This document shows positions 53,766-62,080 of a stretch of DNA of 64,000 bases, piece after piece. Positions within the stretch are counted from its first letter, which is position 1. Every line of letters begins with the position of its first letter. Below the pieces are notes generated by a model that saw nothing but the letters and a program-made list of their open reading frames with translations, did not search any database and was not told the origin of the DNA. Both the position numbers and the translations under genes were made by a program. Source of the stretch: JAMLIN01 sp041676645 (lineage in GTDB: Bacteria; Pseudomonadota; Gammaproteobacteria; Burkholderiales; Burkholderiaceae_E). Location of the stretch: the NCBI GenBank assembly GCA_041676645.1, contig JBAYRO010000001.1, positions 48,270 to 112,269 of the forward strand. The letters are read 5' to 3'.

Positions 53766-54962
53766 TCACTTCATGTCGGCGATGGCTTCGTAGGTGCTGC
53801 CGCTGACCTTGAACAGCTGGTACTGGCCCGGGACGTCGCCGGCGCTGTCGAACTCGTGATCGCCCGCGGCGCCCTTGTAGTCGATGTCCTTGCCGTCGGC
53901 GATGAGCTGCCTGGCCTTGCTCCATTCACCGGGCAGGATCGGCTCACCGGGCGCGGAGGCCACCTCGCGCAGCGAAGCCGATAGCCTGGCCCTGTCGCCG
54001 CCGGCATGCTCGATGGCCAGCGCCATCAGGAAAGCGGCGTCGTAGGAGGTGGCCGCGAAGGTCGCGTTGGGATCGCCGCCGGTCGCCCGAAAGGCGGCCG
54101 AGAAGGCGTCGAAGGCCGCTCCCGATTCACCCATCGGGGCGGACACCTGGAAGGTGCCCAGGTTGTCGGCGCCGAGCGTCTCGATCAGCGCCTCGTCGCG
54201 CATGCCGTCGGCGCCCACATAGTTCTTGAAGAAGTTGTTCTCGATGGCCTGGCGCAGCATGGTCAGACCGGCGCTGTTGCCGTAGTGGAAGATCACCAGG
54301 GTGTCGGCACCGCCCTTCGCCAGCTCGGCGAGATCCGAGCGGTAGGAAGCGCGCTGGTCTTCCTGTCCGGCGTAGCCGGCGATCGTGCCGCCGGCCTTCT
54401 CGAACTCGTCGCGGAAGCTCTCGGCCAGGCCCTTGCCGTAGTCGTTGTTCACGTAGCCGACCGCCACGCTGTCGACGCCGCGCGCCTTCAGGGTGCGCGC
54501 CAGCGCGCGGCCCTGGTAGTTGTCCGACGGAACGGTGCGAAAGACCAGATCCTTGTCGTCGATCCCGGTGATCTGCGGCGAGGTACCGGACGAGGTCACC
54601 ATCAGCACGCCGGCCGGCACCGTCACCGAGCTGGCGACGGCGAGCACCTCGCCCGAGCAGGGCGGTCCGACGACCCCGACGGCGCGCGACACGTTGACGA
54701 CCCGCGTGGCCGCGTCGGTGGCGTTCTGCGGGTTGCAGCCGGAGTCGCCGACCACGGCCTCGAGCTTGCCGCCGAGGACGCCGCCCTGTTCATTGACCTC
54801 TTTCACGGCGAGCTGCATGGCCGCGATCATGGGTGGGGCCATGCCGGCGATGGGGCCGGTGATGCCGCCGAGCAGACCGACGGTGACGTCGGCGTGAACC
54901 GGTGCGGCAAAGGCCGCGCCGGCCAGGGCCAGTGCGGCGACGAGGCGTTTGGGTTGGCTCAT
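53766..54962 (-). CDS. Branched-chain-type ABC transporter substrate-binding protein
   Basis: Periplasmic binding protein of the LivJ class, 398 residues, with signal peptide MSQPKRLVAALALAGAAFAAPVHA. VTVGLLGGITGPIAGMAPPMIAAMQLAVKEVNEQGG opens the fold, quoted by key residues G30, P38 and N58 (approximate). VGVVGPPCSGEVLAVASSV and VGYVNNDYGKGLAESFRDEFE follow. Last gene of the transporter cluster, 130 bases from livM. The ligand may be an amino acid, amide or urea-like compound, since relatives serve all of these. Confidence 0.92.
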   Translation of the reverse strand: MSQPKRLVAALALAGAAFAAPVHADVTVGLLGGITGPIAGMAPPMIAAMQLAVKEVNEQGGVLGGKLEAVVGDSGCNPQNATDAATRVVNVSRAVGVVGPPCSGEVLAVASSVTVPAGVLMVTSSGTSPQITGIDDKDLVFRTVPSDNYQGRALARTLKARGVDSVAVGYVNNDYGKGLAESFRDEFEKAGGTIAGYAGQEDQRASYRSDLAELAKGGADTLVIFHYGNSAGLTMLRQAIENNFFKNYVGADGMRDEALIETLGADNLGTFQVSAPMGESGAAFDAFSAAFRATGGDPNATFAATSYDAAFLMALAIEHAGGDRARLSASLREVASAPGEPILPGEWSKARQLIADGKDIDYKGAAGDHEFDSAGDVPGQYQLFKVSGSTYEAIADMK

Positions 54963-55091
54963 GACGGGGTCTTCCGTGCGCAGTGGAGTGGATGTCGAAA
55001 CGGCTCACGAGGGGCCGTAATGCATCCTACACAATTTGCCACGGCCGTGCGGCGCGTCGTAGCCCGTTCATACGGTTGAAGGCGATCCACT

Positions 55092-56051
55092 TCAGCCCGT
55101 CGACGCGGGCGGCTTCCTGCCGCGCTGGCCCGATTCTTCGGGCAGGATGCCTTCGGGACGAAAGCGCAGCACCAGCTGCAGCATCAGGCCGATCACGAAC
55201 ATCCGGACGTACTTGGCCTGGGTGGCCATGTCGGCCGGCAGGCGATCGGTGAGCAGCTCCGACAGCGACCAGATCAGCCAGATCACCGCCGCCCCCAGGA
55301 TGGCGCCGCGATTGTTGCCCGACCCGCCCAGGATCAGCATGATCCAGACCAGGAAGGTCGCGATCATCGGGTCGATGGCCTCGGGCGTGATGCTGCGGTT
55401 GAAATGCACGAACAGCGCGCCGGCCAGCCCCATGATCGCCGAACCGAAGATGAAAGCTTCCAGGCGGCGCTTCTCGACATCCTTGCCCATCGCGGCAGCC
55501 GCGGCTTCGTTGTCCCGAATGGCCTTCATCATCCGCCCCCAGGGCGAACGCAACTGGCGCTCCACCGCCCAGTACACCACCAGCACGACCCCGGTCACCA
55601 GCAGCAGGTAGGCTGCCTGCGAGGCCATGTAGTCGAGATCGCCGAACGGCCGCGGCACGCCGATGATTCCGCGTGGCCCGCCGGTCAGCCAGTCTTCGCT
55701 CCTGATGACGAGCCGGATGATCTCGGCCACACCGATGGTGGCGATGGCAAGGTAGTCCGAGCGCAAGCGCAGGCAGATGCGTCCGATCGGCCAGGCGATC
55801 GCGCCGGCCGCGAGCATCGCCCCGAGCCAGCCGACCGGCACCGGCAGTTCGAAGCCGCCGATGCGGCCACTCGCCGGGATGCCCGTCAGGATTGCCGACA
55901 CGTAGGCGCCGACCGCGAAGAAGCCGGCGACGCCGGCGTTGAACAGTCCGGTCAATCCCCAGTGGATGTTCAGCGCCAGCGCCAGCAGCGCGTAGATGCC
56001 GATCAGGGTGCCCATGAAGAGGGCGTAGTTGAGCAGGCCCATCGGGTCCAT
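55092..56051 (-). CDS. livM: Branched-chain-type ABC transporter permease LivM
   Basis: Inner-membrane permease, 319 residues, about nine helices. LALALNIHWGLTGLFNAGVAGFFAVGAYV is the N-terminal LivM block and RSDYLAIATIGVAEIIRLVI the conserved mid-region. AIRDNEAAAAAMGKDVEKRRLEAFIFGSAIMGLAGAL is the coupling (EAA) loop with its following helix. ATG 56051 is preferred and sits two bases from the livH stop. Confidence 0.93.
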   Translation of the reverse strand: MDPMGLLNYALFMGTLIGIYALLALALNIHWGLTGLFNAGVAGFFAVGAYVSAILTGIPASGRIGGFELPVPVGWLGAMLAAGAIAWPIGRICLRLRSDYLAIATIGVAEIIRLVIRSEDWLTGGPRGIIGVPRPFGDLDYMASQAAYLLLVTGVVLVVYWAVERQLRSPWGRMMKAIRDNEAAAAAMGKDVEKRRLEAFIFGSAIMGLAGALFVHFNRSITPEAIDPMIATFLVWIMLILGGSGNNRGAILGAAVIWLIWSLSELLTDRLPADMATQAKYVRMFVIGLMLQLVLRFRPEGILPEESGQRGRKPPASTG

Positions 56052-56052
56052 G

Positions 56053-56922
56053 TCAGAGCACCTTGCCCTTGAACACGCCGCTGGGCCGCAGCACCAGGAT
56101 GGCAAGCAGGATCGCGAAGGCCGTGGCCATCTTGTACTGGCCCGGCATGACCAGCACCGACAATTCCTCCGCCAGTCCGACGATCAGGCCGCCGACCACC
56201 GCGCCCTCGACCCGGCCCACGCCGCCGAGAATCGCCGCGGCGAACATCGGCAGCAGCATCGACCAGCCCATCATCGAGGTCAGCTCGTTGTTGATGCCGA
56301 GCATGAATCCCGACGCCGTCGTGAGCGCGCCGACGGTCGCCCAGGTCAGCATCGTCACCCGGCGGTTGTCCACGCCGGACAGGCGGGCCAGGTCGGGGTT
56401 GTCGGACATGGCCCGCATCGCCTTGCCCCAGCGGGTGTATTTCAGGAAGGCGACCAGGCCGAGCACCAGCGCCACCACCGTCGCCAGCGTATAGAGCTCG
56501 CGCGGGCGAAGCAGGATGCCGCCGAACGATTCGGGGCGGACGATGCCGCGGCTGTAGGTCTGCGGGTCCACGCCCCACACCACCTGCACCACCGAGCGCA
56601 GCATCAGTGCGATGCCCAGCGAGGCGATCACGGTGAGGATCTTGGGGCGCTTCGCGAGGTGCTCGTAGAAGCCGCGATCCACCGCGATCGCCACCACCGC
56701 GGTGACGATCATCGCGAACGGCAGCGCGGTCCACGGGCCCATGCCGGCGCCCACCAGGGCCAGCGCGAAGAAGGCGCCGAGGGTGGCCATGTCGCCATGG
56801 GCGAAGTGGGCGAAGCGCAGGATGCCGAACACCATCGTGATGCCGATGGCGCCGAGCGCGTAGATGGAGCCAAGCACCACGCCCGGCACCAGGTAGAAGT
56901 TGATGAAGCTGACGACCGTCAT
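56053..56922 (-). CDS. livH: Branched-chain-type ABC transporter permease LivH
   Basis: Inner-membrane permease, 289 residues. LVPGVVLGSIYALGAIGITMVFGILRFAHFAHGD is the LivH N-terminal signature, with the HGD turn; the coupling segment is MRAMSDNPDLARLSGVDNRRVTMLTW. AAILGGVGRVEGAVVGGLIVGL is the conserved C-terminal block. ATG 56922 begins the first helix; the longer open frame is noncoding. Confidence 0.94.
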   Translation of the reverse strand: MTVVSFINFYLVPGVVLGSIYALGAIGITMVFGILRFAHFAHGDMATLGAFFALALVGAGMGPWTALPFAMIVTAVVAIAVDRGFYEHLAKRPKILTVIASLGIALMLRSVVQVVWGVDPQTYSRGIVRPESFGGILLRPRELYTLATVVALVLGLVAFLKYTRWGKAMRAMSDNPDLARLSGVDNRRVTMLTWATVGALTTASGFMLGINNELTSMMGWSMLLPMFAAAILGGVGRVEGAVVGGLIVGLAEELSVLVMPGQYKMATAFAILLAILVLRPSGVFKGKVL

Positions 56923-56935
56923 GTCGTTCGCTTCC

Positions 56936-57643
56936 TCAAGCGCCCAGGAACATCTGGGCCACCTCGCGATCGGCAAGCAGCGCAGCGCCGGTGCCCTGGT
57001 GGCGATTGGCGCCGGTGGCGAGCACGTAGCCCCGGTCGCAGAAGGCCAGCGCCTGCTTCGCGTGCTGCTCGACCAGCATGATGGACACGCCCGAATCACG
57101 CACATCCCGAATGATCTGGAAGATCTGCTCCATGTACTTCGGCGACAGGCCGGCGGTGGGCTCGTCCAGGAGCAGCAGCCCGGGCTCGAGCATCAGCGCG
57201 CGGCCCATGGCGACCATCTGCCGTTGTCCGCCCGACAGATCGCCGGCCAGGTTCCTGCGCTTGGCCCTGAGGTCGGGAAACAATCCGTAGACGCGGTCGT
57301 AGGCGGCCGTCAGGTCGCCCCTGCGCAGGAAGGCGCCCATCTCGAAGTTCTCGTGCACCGTCATCTCGCGGAACACGTTGTCCACCTGGGGCACATAGCA
57401 GATGCCGCGCCGGACGATGCGATCGGGAGTCCAGCCGGTGATGTCGTCGCCGTCGAACAGGATCTGGCCGCCGCGCACATCGAGCAGGCCGACGACGGCC
57501 TTCATCGCGGTGGACTTGCCGGCGCCGTTGGGGCCGACGATGACGACGATCTCGCGGGGCGCGACGTCGATGGACACGCCCTGGAGGATGTCCGCGTCGC
57601 CGTAGCCGCCGCGAACATCCTGCATGGAAAGCAGGGGGATCAC
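56936..57643 (-). CDS. livF: Branched-chain-type ABC transporter ATPase LivF
   Basis: Cytosolic ATPase, 235 residues, from GTG 57643 overlapping the livG stop (GTGA). Walker A is IVGPNGAGKSTAMKAVVG, signature LSGGQRQMVAMGRAL, Walker B GLLLLDEPTAGLSP, switch His in MLVEQHAKQAL. GGYGDADILQGVSIDV is the LivF start block. A frame extends upstream but only in noncoding sequence within livG. Confidence 0.94.
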   Translation of the reverse strand: MIPLLSMQDVRGGYGDADILQGVSIDVAPREIVVIVGPNGAGKSTAMKAVVGLLDVRGGQILFDGDDITGWTPDRIVRRGICYVPQVDNVFREMTVHENFEMGAFLRRGDLTAAYDRVYGLFPDLRAKRRNLAGDLSGGQRQMVAMGRALMLEPGLLLLDEPTAGLSPKYMEQIFQIIRDVRDSGVSIMLVEQHAKQALAFCDRGYVLATGANRHQGTGAALLADREVAQMFLGA

Positions 57644-58479
57644 AGATCCTCCCTGCGGAGTTCCCGCTGTCGCGCTTCCTCGAGCCGAGGGGCGAGCCCG
57701 GCCCCGGCGCGCGCGGCCGCCGAAGGGGTTTCGCCGAGATAGGCTTCGAGCACGCGCGGATCGTTGCGCACGGTATGGAAGTCGCCCTGGACCAGCACCC
57801 TGCCCTCGGCCATGCAGACCACCGGATCGCACAGCTTCTCGATCATCTCCATGTCGTGCTCGATCAGGATGAAGGTATAGCCGCGCTCGCGGTTGAGGAT
57901 CCGGATCTTCTCCTCGAGCTTGCGCAGCAGGGTCCGGTTGACGCCCGCGGCGGGTTCGTCGAGCAGCACCAGCCTGGCCTCGGTCATCATCGTGCGACCG
58001 AGTTCGAGCAGCTTCTTCTGGCCGCCTGACAGGTTGCCTGCCCTCTCATAGGCGACATGGGCCAGCTCGAGGAACGCCAGCGTGTCCATCGCGCGCTCCC
58101 GCATCGCCGCTTCCGCCTTGCGCACCTTGCCCCAGCTCACCCAGTTCGCGAACAGGCGCTCGCCTGGCTGGTGCGGCGGGACCATCATCAGGTTCTCGAG
58201 CAGGGTGAGCCGATGGAACTCGTGGGGAATCTGGAAGGTGCGGACGAGCCCCTTGTGGAACAGGGCGTCGGTGGACAGGTGGGTGACGTCCTCGCCGAGG
58301 AAGCGCCGGGTGCCCGAAGTGGGCTTCAGGGCGCCGGCGATGACATTGAAGAGCGTCGTCTTGCCCGCGCCGTTCGGGCCCACCAGGCCGAGTATCTCGC
58401 CCTGGTTCACCTGCAGCGAGCAGCCGTCGACGGCGTGAAAGCCCCCGAAGGCCTTGACGATGTTGTCCAGCTCGAGCAT
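57640..58479 (-). CDS. livG: Branched-chain-type ABC transporter ATPase LivG
   Basis: Cytosolic ATPase, 279 residues. Walker A is LVGPNGAGKTTLFNVIAG, signature NLSGGQKKLLELGRTM, Walker B LVLLDEPAAGVN, then IRILNRERGYTFILIEHDMEMIEKLCDPV. LEAYLGETP is the LivG-type C-terminal block. A 28-residue Arg/Ala-rich tail follows it. ATG 58479. The SDR gene lies upstream by 75 bases and is probably in the same transcript. Confidence 0.94.
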   Translation of the reverse strand: MLELDNIVKAFGGFHAVDGCSLQVNQGEILGLVGPNGAGKTTLFNVIAGALKPTSGTRRFLGEDVTHLSTDALFHKGLVRTFQIPHEFHRLTLLENLMMVPPHQPGERLFANWVSWGKVRKAEAAMRERAMDTLAFLELAHVAYERAGNLSGGQKKLLELGRTMMTEARLVLLDEPAAGVNRTLLRKLEEKIRILNRERGYTFILIEHDMEMIEKLCDPVVCMAEGRVLVQGDFHTVRNDPRVLEAYLGETPSAAARAGAGLAPRLEEARQRELRREDL

Positions 58480-58554
58480 GCCATTCCCTGTTCTTGTCGG
58501 GCCTCCCGGCAACGTCACGGCGCGTCCGGCGCGAACCCGGGGCAAGGGCGCTCC

Positions 58555-59328
58555 TCAGAACACCGCCGACTGCCCGCCGTCGATGTTGATGCTCGAGCCG
58601 GTCACGAAACTGGCGGCTTCGGAAGCCAGGAAGGCGATCACGTTGGCGGCTTCCTCGGCCCTGCCGACCCGGCCCAGCGGAATGCCGCCGGCGACCTTCG
58701 TGTAGTAGTCCTCGAGGGAGAGGCTGGCGCGCGCCGCATGGCCCTCATGCTGGCCGGCGCGCACCAGGCCGATGCAGACGGTGTTGACGAGGATGCCGTC
58801 GGGCGCGAGTTCCTTCGACAGCGCCTTGGTCATGGCCTGGCCGGCGGCCCGGGTCACCGTGGTCGGCATGCTGCGCGCCGGCGGCGCCTTGGCCCCGATG
58901 TTCGTGACGTTGACGATCCGTCCGCCGCCACGGGCGCGCATCTGCGGCACCACCAGCCGGATGAGCCGGATGGCGGCGAAGAGCTTGAGATCGAGGTCCG
59001 ACTGCCAGGCTTCGTCGGTGACCGATTCGAACTTGCCGGTGGCGGCGGTACCGGCATTGTTGACGAGGATGTCGACCCCGCCGAAGGCGTGCACCGTCGC
59101 GCCCACCAGGCGATTGAGGTCCTCCGCGCTGCTGACGTCGGCCACCACCGGCAGCGCCTCGCCCCCGGCGTCGCGAATCATGGCGGCGACCCGGTCGAGC
59201 CCCTCCTGGCCGCGGGCGCAGAGCACGACCCGCGCGCCTTCGGCGGCAAGCCGCTCGGCCGTGGCAAGGCCGATTCCCTGGCTGGCCCCGGTGATGATCG
59301 CAACCTTTCCGGCAAGTCCGAGTTCCAT
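58555..59328 (-). CDS. Noncanonical SDR family protein lacking the YxxxK pair
   Basis: 257 residues. The cofactor motif is intact (VAIITGASQGIGLATAERLA), as are VADVSSAEDL and ILVNNAGTAATGKFE. In the active site, where SYxASKAA is usual, the sequence reads MPTTVTRAAGQAMTKALSKE: Thr replaces the catalytic Tyr and Arg the Lys. The C-terminal FVTGSSINIDGGQSAVF is normal. It lies first in the ABC transporter cluster, divergent from the nitrile hydratase genes, so a role with the transported compound is plausible. It may bind NAD(P) without classical catalysis. Confidence 0.87.
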   Translation of the reverse strand: MELGLAGKVAIITGASQGIGLATAERLAAEGARVVLCARGQEGLDRVAAMIRDAGGEALPVVADVSSAEDLNRLVGATVHAFGGVDILVNNAGTAATGKFESVTDEAWQSDLDLKLFAAIRLIRLVVPQMRARGGGRIVNVTNIGAKAPPARSMPTTVTRAAGQAMTKALSKELAPDGILVNTVCIGLVRAGQHEGHAARASLSLEDYYTKVAGGIPLGRVGRAEEAANVIAFLASEAASFVTGSSINIDGGQSAVF

Positions 59329-59505
59329 CGATGTCTCCTGTGCTCATGCGCCCCGCCGTGCGCCGGGCGCAGGATGCATGTTGCACCAGATCGGCACGGC
59401 GCGCGGCGGATGCCGGTACCGCGGCCAGAAGATGGCCGGCCCCGCTCGCCTCCGCGACCCGGCGATGATAGCCTTGGCCTGGAGGATTCCCGAGGAGCAG
59501 TCGAG

Positions 59506-60153
59506 ATGTCGGACAACGACGACCACCATCACCACGACCATGACCACGACCATGGTTCGGACCTGTCGCCGATGGACCTGCGTGTCCGCGCCCTGCAGTC
59601 ACTGCTGACCGCAAAGGGCTACATCGACCCGGAAGCGCTCGATCGGATCGTCGACACCTACGAAACCCGCGTCGGCCCGCGCAATGGCGCGGCCGTGGTG
59701 GCCCGCGCCTGGACCGATCCCGAGTTCCTCGACTGGCTGCGCCGCGACGCCTCCGCCGCAATCGCCTCGATGGGCTTCACGGGGCGCCAGGGCGAACACA
59801 TGGTGGTGGTCGAGAACACGCCCGAGACCCACAACATGGTGGTGTGCACCCTGTGCTCCTGCTATCCGTGGCCGGTGCTCGGGCTACCGCCGGTCTGGTA
59901 CAAGTCGGCGCCCTACCGCTCGCGCGTGGTGCGCGAGCCGCGCGCGGTGCTCCGCGACTTCAATGTCGAACTGCCCGAGTCGACCCGCATCCGGGTCTGG
60001 GATTCGACCGCCGAGACGCGCTACCTGGTGCTGCCGATGCGACCGGCCGACACCGAGGGCTGGCCCGCCGATCGCCTCGCCGAACTCGTCAGCCGCGATG
60101 CCATGATCGGCACCGCGCTGGCCGCCTCTCCCGACACCCTGGAGACCGCATGA
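59506..60153 (+). CDS. nthA: Cobalt-type nitrile hydratase alpha subunit
   Basis: Hydrates nitriles to amides; the alpha subunit binds the metal. 215 residues. The metal motif is VVCTLCSCYPWP (Cys114, Cys117, Cys119); Thr after the first Cys marks the cobalt form, against Ser in iron enzymes. ALQSLLTAKGYIDPEALDRIVD is the family N-terminal helix. Residues 7-16 are a His/Asp run (HHHHDHDHDH), which could store or deliver metal. GAGGAG lies eight bases before ATG 59506; a longer frame upstream is noncoding. Confidence 0.95.
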   Translation: MSDNDDHHHHDHDHDHGSDLSPMDLRVRALQSLLTAKGYIDPEALDRIVDTYETRVGPRNGAAVVARAWTDPEFLDWLRRDASAAIASMGFTGRQGEHMVVVENTPETHNMVVCTLCSCYPWPVLGLPPVWYKSAPYRSRVVREPRAVLRDFNVELPESTRIRVWDSTAETRYLVLPMRPADTEGWPADRLAELVSRDAMIGTALAASPDTLETA

Positions 60154-60206
60154 TGAAACGCCCCCCACGCTCACTTCGTCCGCTTCGGCCGGCCGGGCGC
60201 CACTGA
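60153..60206 (+). CDS. Possible 17-residue coupling ORF between nthA and nthB
   Basis: ATG 60153 overlaps the nthA stop (TGATG) and encodes MKRPPRSLRPLRPAGRH before TGA at 60204, two bases before the nthB ATG. The peptide is basic and Pro-rich with no known relatives. Its fit between the two stops and starts suggests translational relay from nthA to nthB. It may have no function as a protein. Confidence 0.25.
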   Translation: MKRPPRSLRPLRPAGRH

Positions 60207-60207
60207 C

Positions 60208-60897
60208 ATGGGTACCTGGCGAACCTCGGCCGACATCGGCGGCCTGCCCGGCTTCGGCCCCGTCGAACCCGAGACCGACGAGCCGCTGTTCCATGCGAGC
60301 TGGGAACCGGCGGCGATGGCCATCACGGTCGCCCTCGGCGCGAGCGGCCGCTGGACCATCGACCATTCGCGCGCCACGCGCGAATCCCTGCCGCTCGAAC
60401 GCTATCGGTCCAACACCTACTACCAGATCTGGCTCGACGCCCTCGATGCGCAGATGCTGCGCTACGGCATGGCAAGCCCCGAGGAACTCGCCACCGGCGA
60501 GATGCGCATTCCGCCGGTGGCGCTGCCACGCAAGCTGGCCGCCGCGGATGTCGATGCCACGCTCGCCCGTGGCTCGCCCACCGAAAGGCCGTCCACCCGA
60601 GCGGCGCGCTTTTCGCCCGGCGACCGGGTTCGCACCAGTTCGGCGATGCCGTCCGGCCACACGCGCCTGCCGGTCTATGCGCGCGGCAAGACCGGCGTGG
60701 TCCGCCTGGTGCATGGCGTCCATGTCTATCCCGATGTCCATTCCACCGGCGACGCCCCTCCCTACCGCGAGGATCCGCACTGGCTCTACGCCGTCGAGTT
60801 CGATGGTCGCGAGCTGTGGGGCGATGACGGCGAATCCGGCCTGAACGTCCTGATCGACGCCTGGGAACCCTATCTCGAACCGGCCAATCCGCAATGA
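60208..60897 (+). CDS. nthB: Nitrile hydratase beta subunit
   Basis: Structural partner of NthA, 229 residues. GGLPGFGPVEPETDEPLFHASWE is the conserved N-terminal block, here with Leu-Pro in place of the common Met-His. RSNTYYQIWLDALDAQML follows, and the C-terminal SH3-like barrel has RFSPGDRVRTSSAMPSGHTRLPVYARGKTG and WLYAVEFDGRELWG. The stop overlaps the accessory-protein start (ATGA). Order alpha-beta-accessory is typical for some cobalt enzymes. Confidence 0.93.
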   Translation: MGTWRTSADIGGLPGFGPVEPETDEPLFHASWEPAAMAITVALGASGRWTIDHSRATRESLPLERYRSNTYYQIWLDALDAQMLRYGMASPEELATGEMRIPPVALPRKLAAADVDATLARGSPTERPSTRAARFSPGDRVRTSSAMPSGHTRLPVYARGKTGVVRLVHGVHVYPDVHSTGDAPPYREDPHWLYAVEFDGRELWGDDGESGLNVLIDAWEPYLEPANPQ

Positions 60898-61289
60898 CGA
60901 CGATCTGGTGCGACCTGCCCCTGCTGCCCGCCGACGAGGACGGCCCCGTGTTCGCCGAACCCTGGCAGGCACAGGCCTTCGCGATGGCGGTCCACCTCCA
61001 TTCCCGCGGCGCCTTCGAATGGACCGAGTGGGCCCAGGCCCTGTCCGGCGCCATCCGCCGCGCCCAGGAAGCCGGTGACGCCGACCTCGGCGATACCTAC
61101 TATCTCCACTGGCTCGATGCGCTCGAGCAGCTGGTGCGCGACAAGGGGCTCGGCACCGAAAGCGCGCTGGCCGGCCTGCGCGGCGCCTGGGCCGAAGCCG
61201 CGGCGCGCACCCCCCACGGCCAGCCGATCGACATCCATCCCACCACCCTCGCGGGGCTGGTTGCCGAGGCAAGCACGACCCGGCCCTGA
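60894..61289 (+). CDS. Nitrile hydratase accessory (activator-like) protein
   Basis: 131 residues related to the N-terminal half of the beta subunit: FAEPWQAQAFAMAVHLHSRGAFEWTEWAQALS and DTYYLHWLDALEQLV match the beta-fold helices. This family (sometimes called nitrile hydratase accessory protein or P14K-like) helps insert cobalt by exchange of the alpha subunit. ATG overlaps the nthB stop. No separate cobalt transporter or amidase is present in the window. Followed by copy 3 of the palindromic element. Confidence 0.88.
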   Translation: MTTIWCDLPLLPADEDGPVFAEPWQAQAFAMAVHLHSRGAFEWTEWAQALSGAIRRAQEAGDADLGDTYYLHWLDALEQLVRDKGLGTESALAGLRGAWAEAAARTPHGQPIDIHPTTLAGLVAEASTTRP

Positions 61290-61316
61290 ACCCGGCGCGA
61301 TATCCTCCGATACCCT

Positions 61317-61419
61317 CCGGGGGCGGATTCGGGCGCAGGGCAAGGCGGGGCGCCGAAGACAGTGCGGACCGGCACGGCGAGGCGCCCCAACGCCGCCATG
61401 CGCCCGAATCCGCCCCCGG
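61317..61419 (-). repeat. Palindromic 3'-end element, copy 3 (full length, reverse orientation)
   Basis: Outer arms 61317-61337 and 61399-61419 are a perfect 21-bp inverted repeat. Inner arms GGGGCGCC (61347-61354) and GGCGCCCC (61381-61388) match copy 1. Read on the minus strand, the core aligns with copy 1 over its full 59-61 bases with only a few changes. The element touches the stop codon of the NUDIX gene (61420-61422) and runs in the same direction as it. Confidence 0.85.
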
Positions 61420-62043
61420 TCAGCGCCAGGCGAAGACCGGCTGCTCCAGCCCGTCGACCCGGGTGCTGCGTCCCGCGAGCACTTCACGGAACTGGTAGAG
61501 GACGGCCGCCGTGGGCGCATGGATGAAGCGCTCGCCCATGCGAAGCCGGACCACCGGGCGCTCGCTCTCGGGAATCCGGGTGAAGTCGACCGCGTCGCGC
61601 GCCTCGATGGTGGCCAGCGGCACCCGATGCACCGAGGCGACCTCGTCGGGATTGGGTCGCAGCCGGGCGGCATCGCCTCCCCAGACGACCACCGGCGTGA
61701 TGAGATAGCCCGAGCGCGTCGGATAGTCGTCCAGCACCGCCATGACGTCGCTAGTGTCGCGCGCCAGGCCGACTTCCTCGTCGAGCTCGCGCAGCACCGC
61801 CTCGATGGCGGTTTCCCCGGCATCGAGACGCCCGCCGGGCAAGGCCCACTGGCCCCCATGCGCACGCAGCTTCGACACCCGCCGGGTGAGCACGAACGCC
61901 GGCGCGCCATCCTCGGCATCGGTGATCGCGATCGCGACCGCGGCATGGCGCGGCTCGGCCTCGCCCGTCCAGGCGATGGTGGTCCGCACGAATGCTGCGC
62001 AACGCCGCGCGATCTCCGCGCGGGCGGCATCGTTCAGGGACAT
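61420..62043 (-). CDS. NUDIX hydrolase (CoA pyrophosphatase-like)
   Basis: 207 residues. The Nudix box is GGRLDAGETAIEAVLRELDEEVGL, matching Gx5Ex7REUxEExGU, with key residues G98, E104 and R112-E116 (approximate). KLRAHGGQWALPGGR before it and DDYPTRSGYLITPVV after it resemble NudL-type CoA pyrophosphatases. ATG 62043 is preferred over a longer frame. The upstream SH3-domain gene ends 37 bases before it. Confidence 0.9.
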   Translation of the reverse strand: MSLNDAARAEIARRCAAFVRTTIAWTGEAEPRHAAVAIAITDAEDGAPAFVLTRRVSKLRAHGGQWALPGGRLDAGETAIEAVLRELDEEVGLARDTSDVMAVLDDYPTRSGYLITPVVVWGGDAARLRPNPDEVASVHRVPLATIEARDAVDFTRIPESERPVVRLRMGERFIHAPTAAVLYQFREVLAGRSTRVDGLEQPVFAWR

Positions 62044-62080
62044 CGGACGCACCCGGACGGCTCGAGAAGGCAGGGAATGA

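Noticed and set aside
58057..59505. Upstream extension of the nitrile hydratase alpha frame
   Set aside because: It is antisense to livG and the SDR; the subunit begins naturally at ATG 59506 with a good ribosome-binding site.
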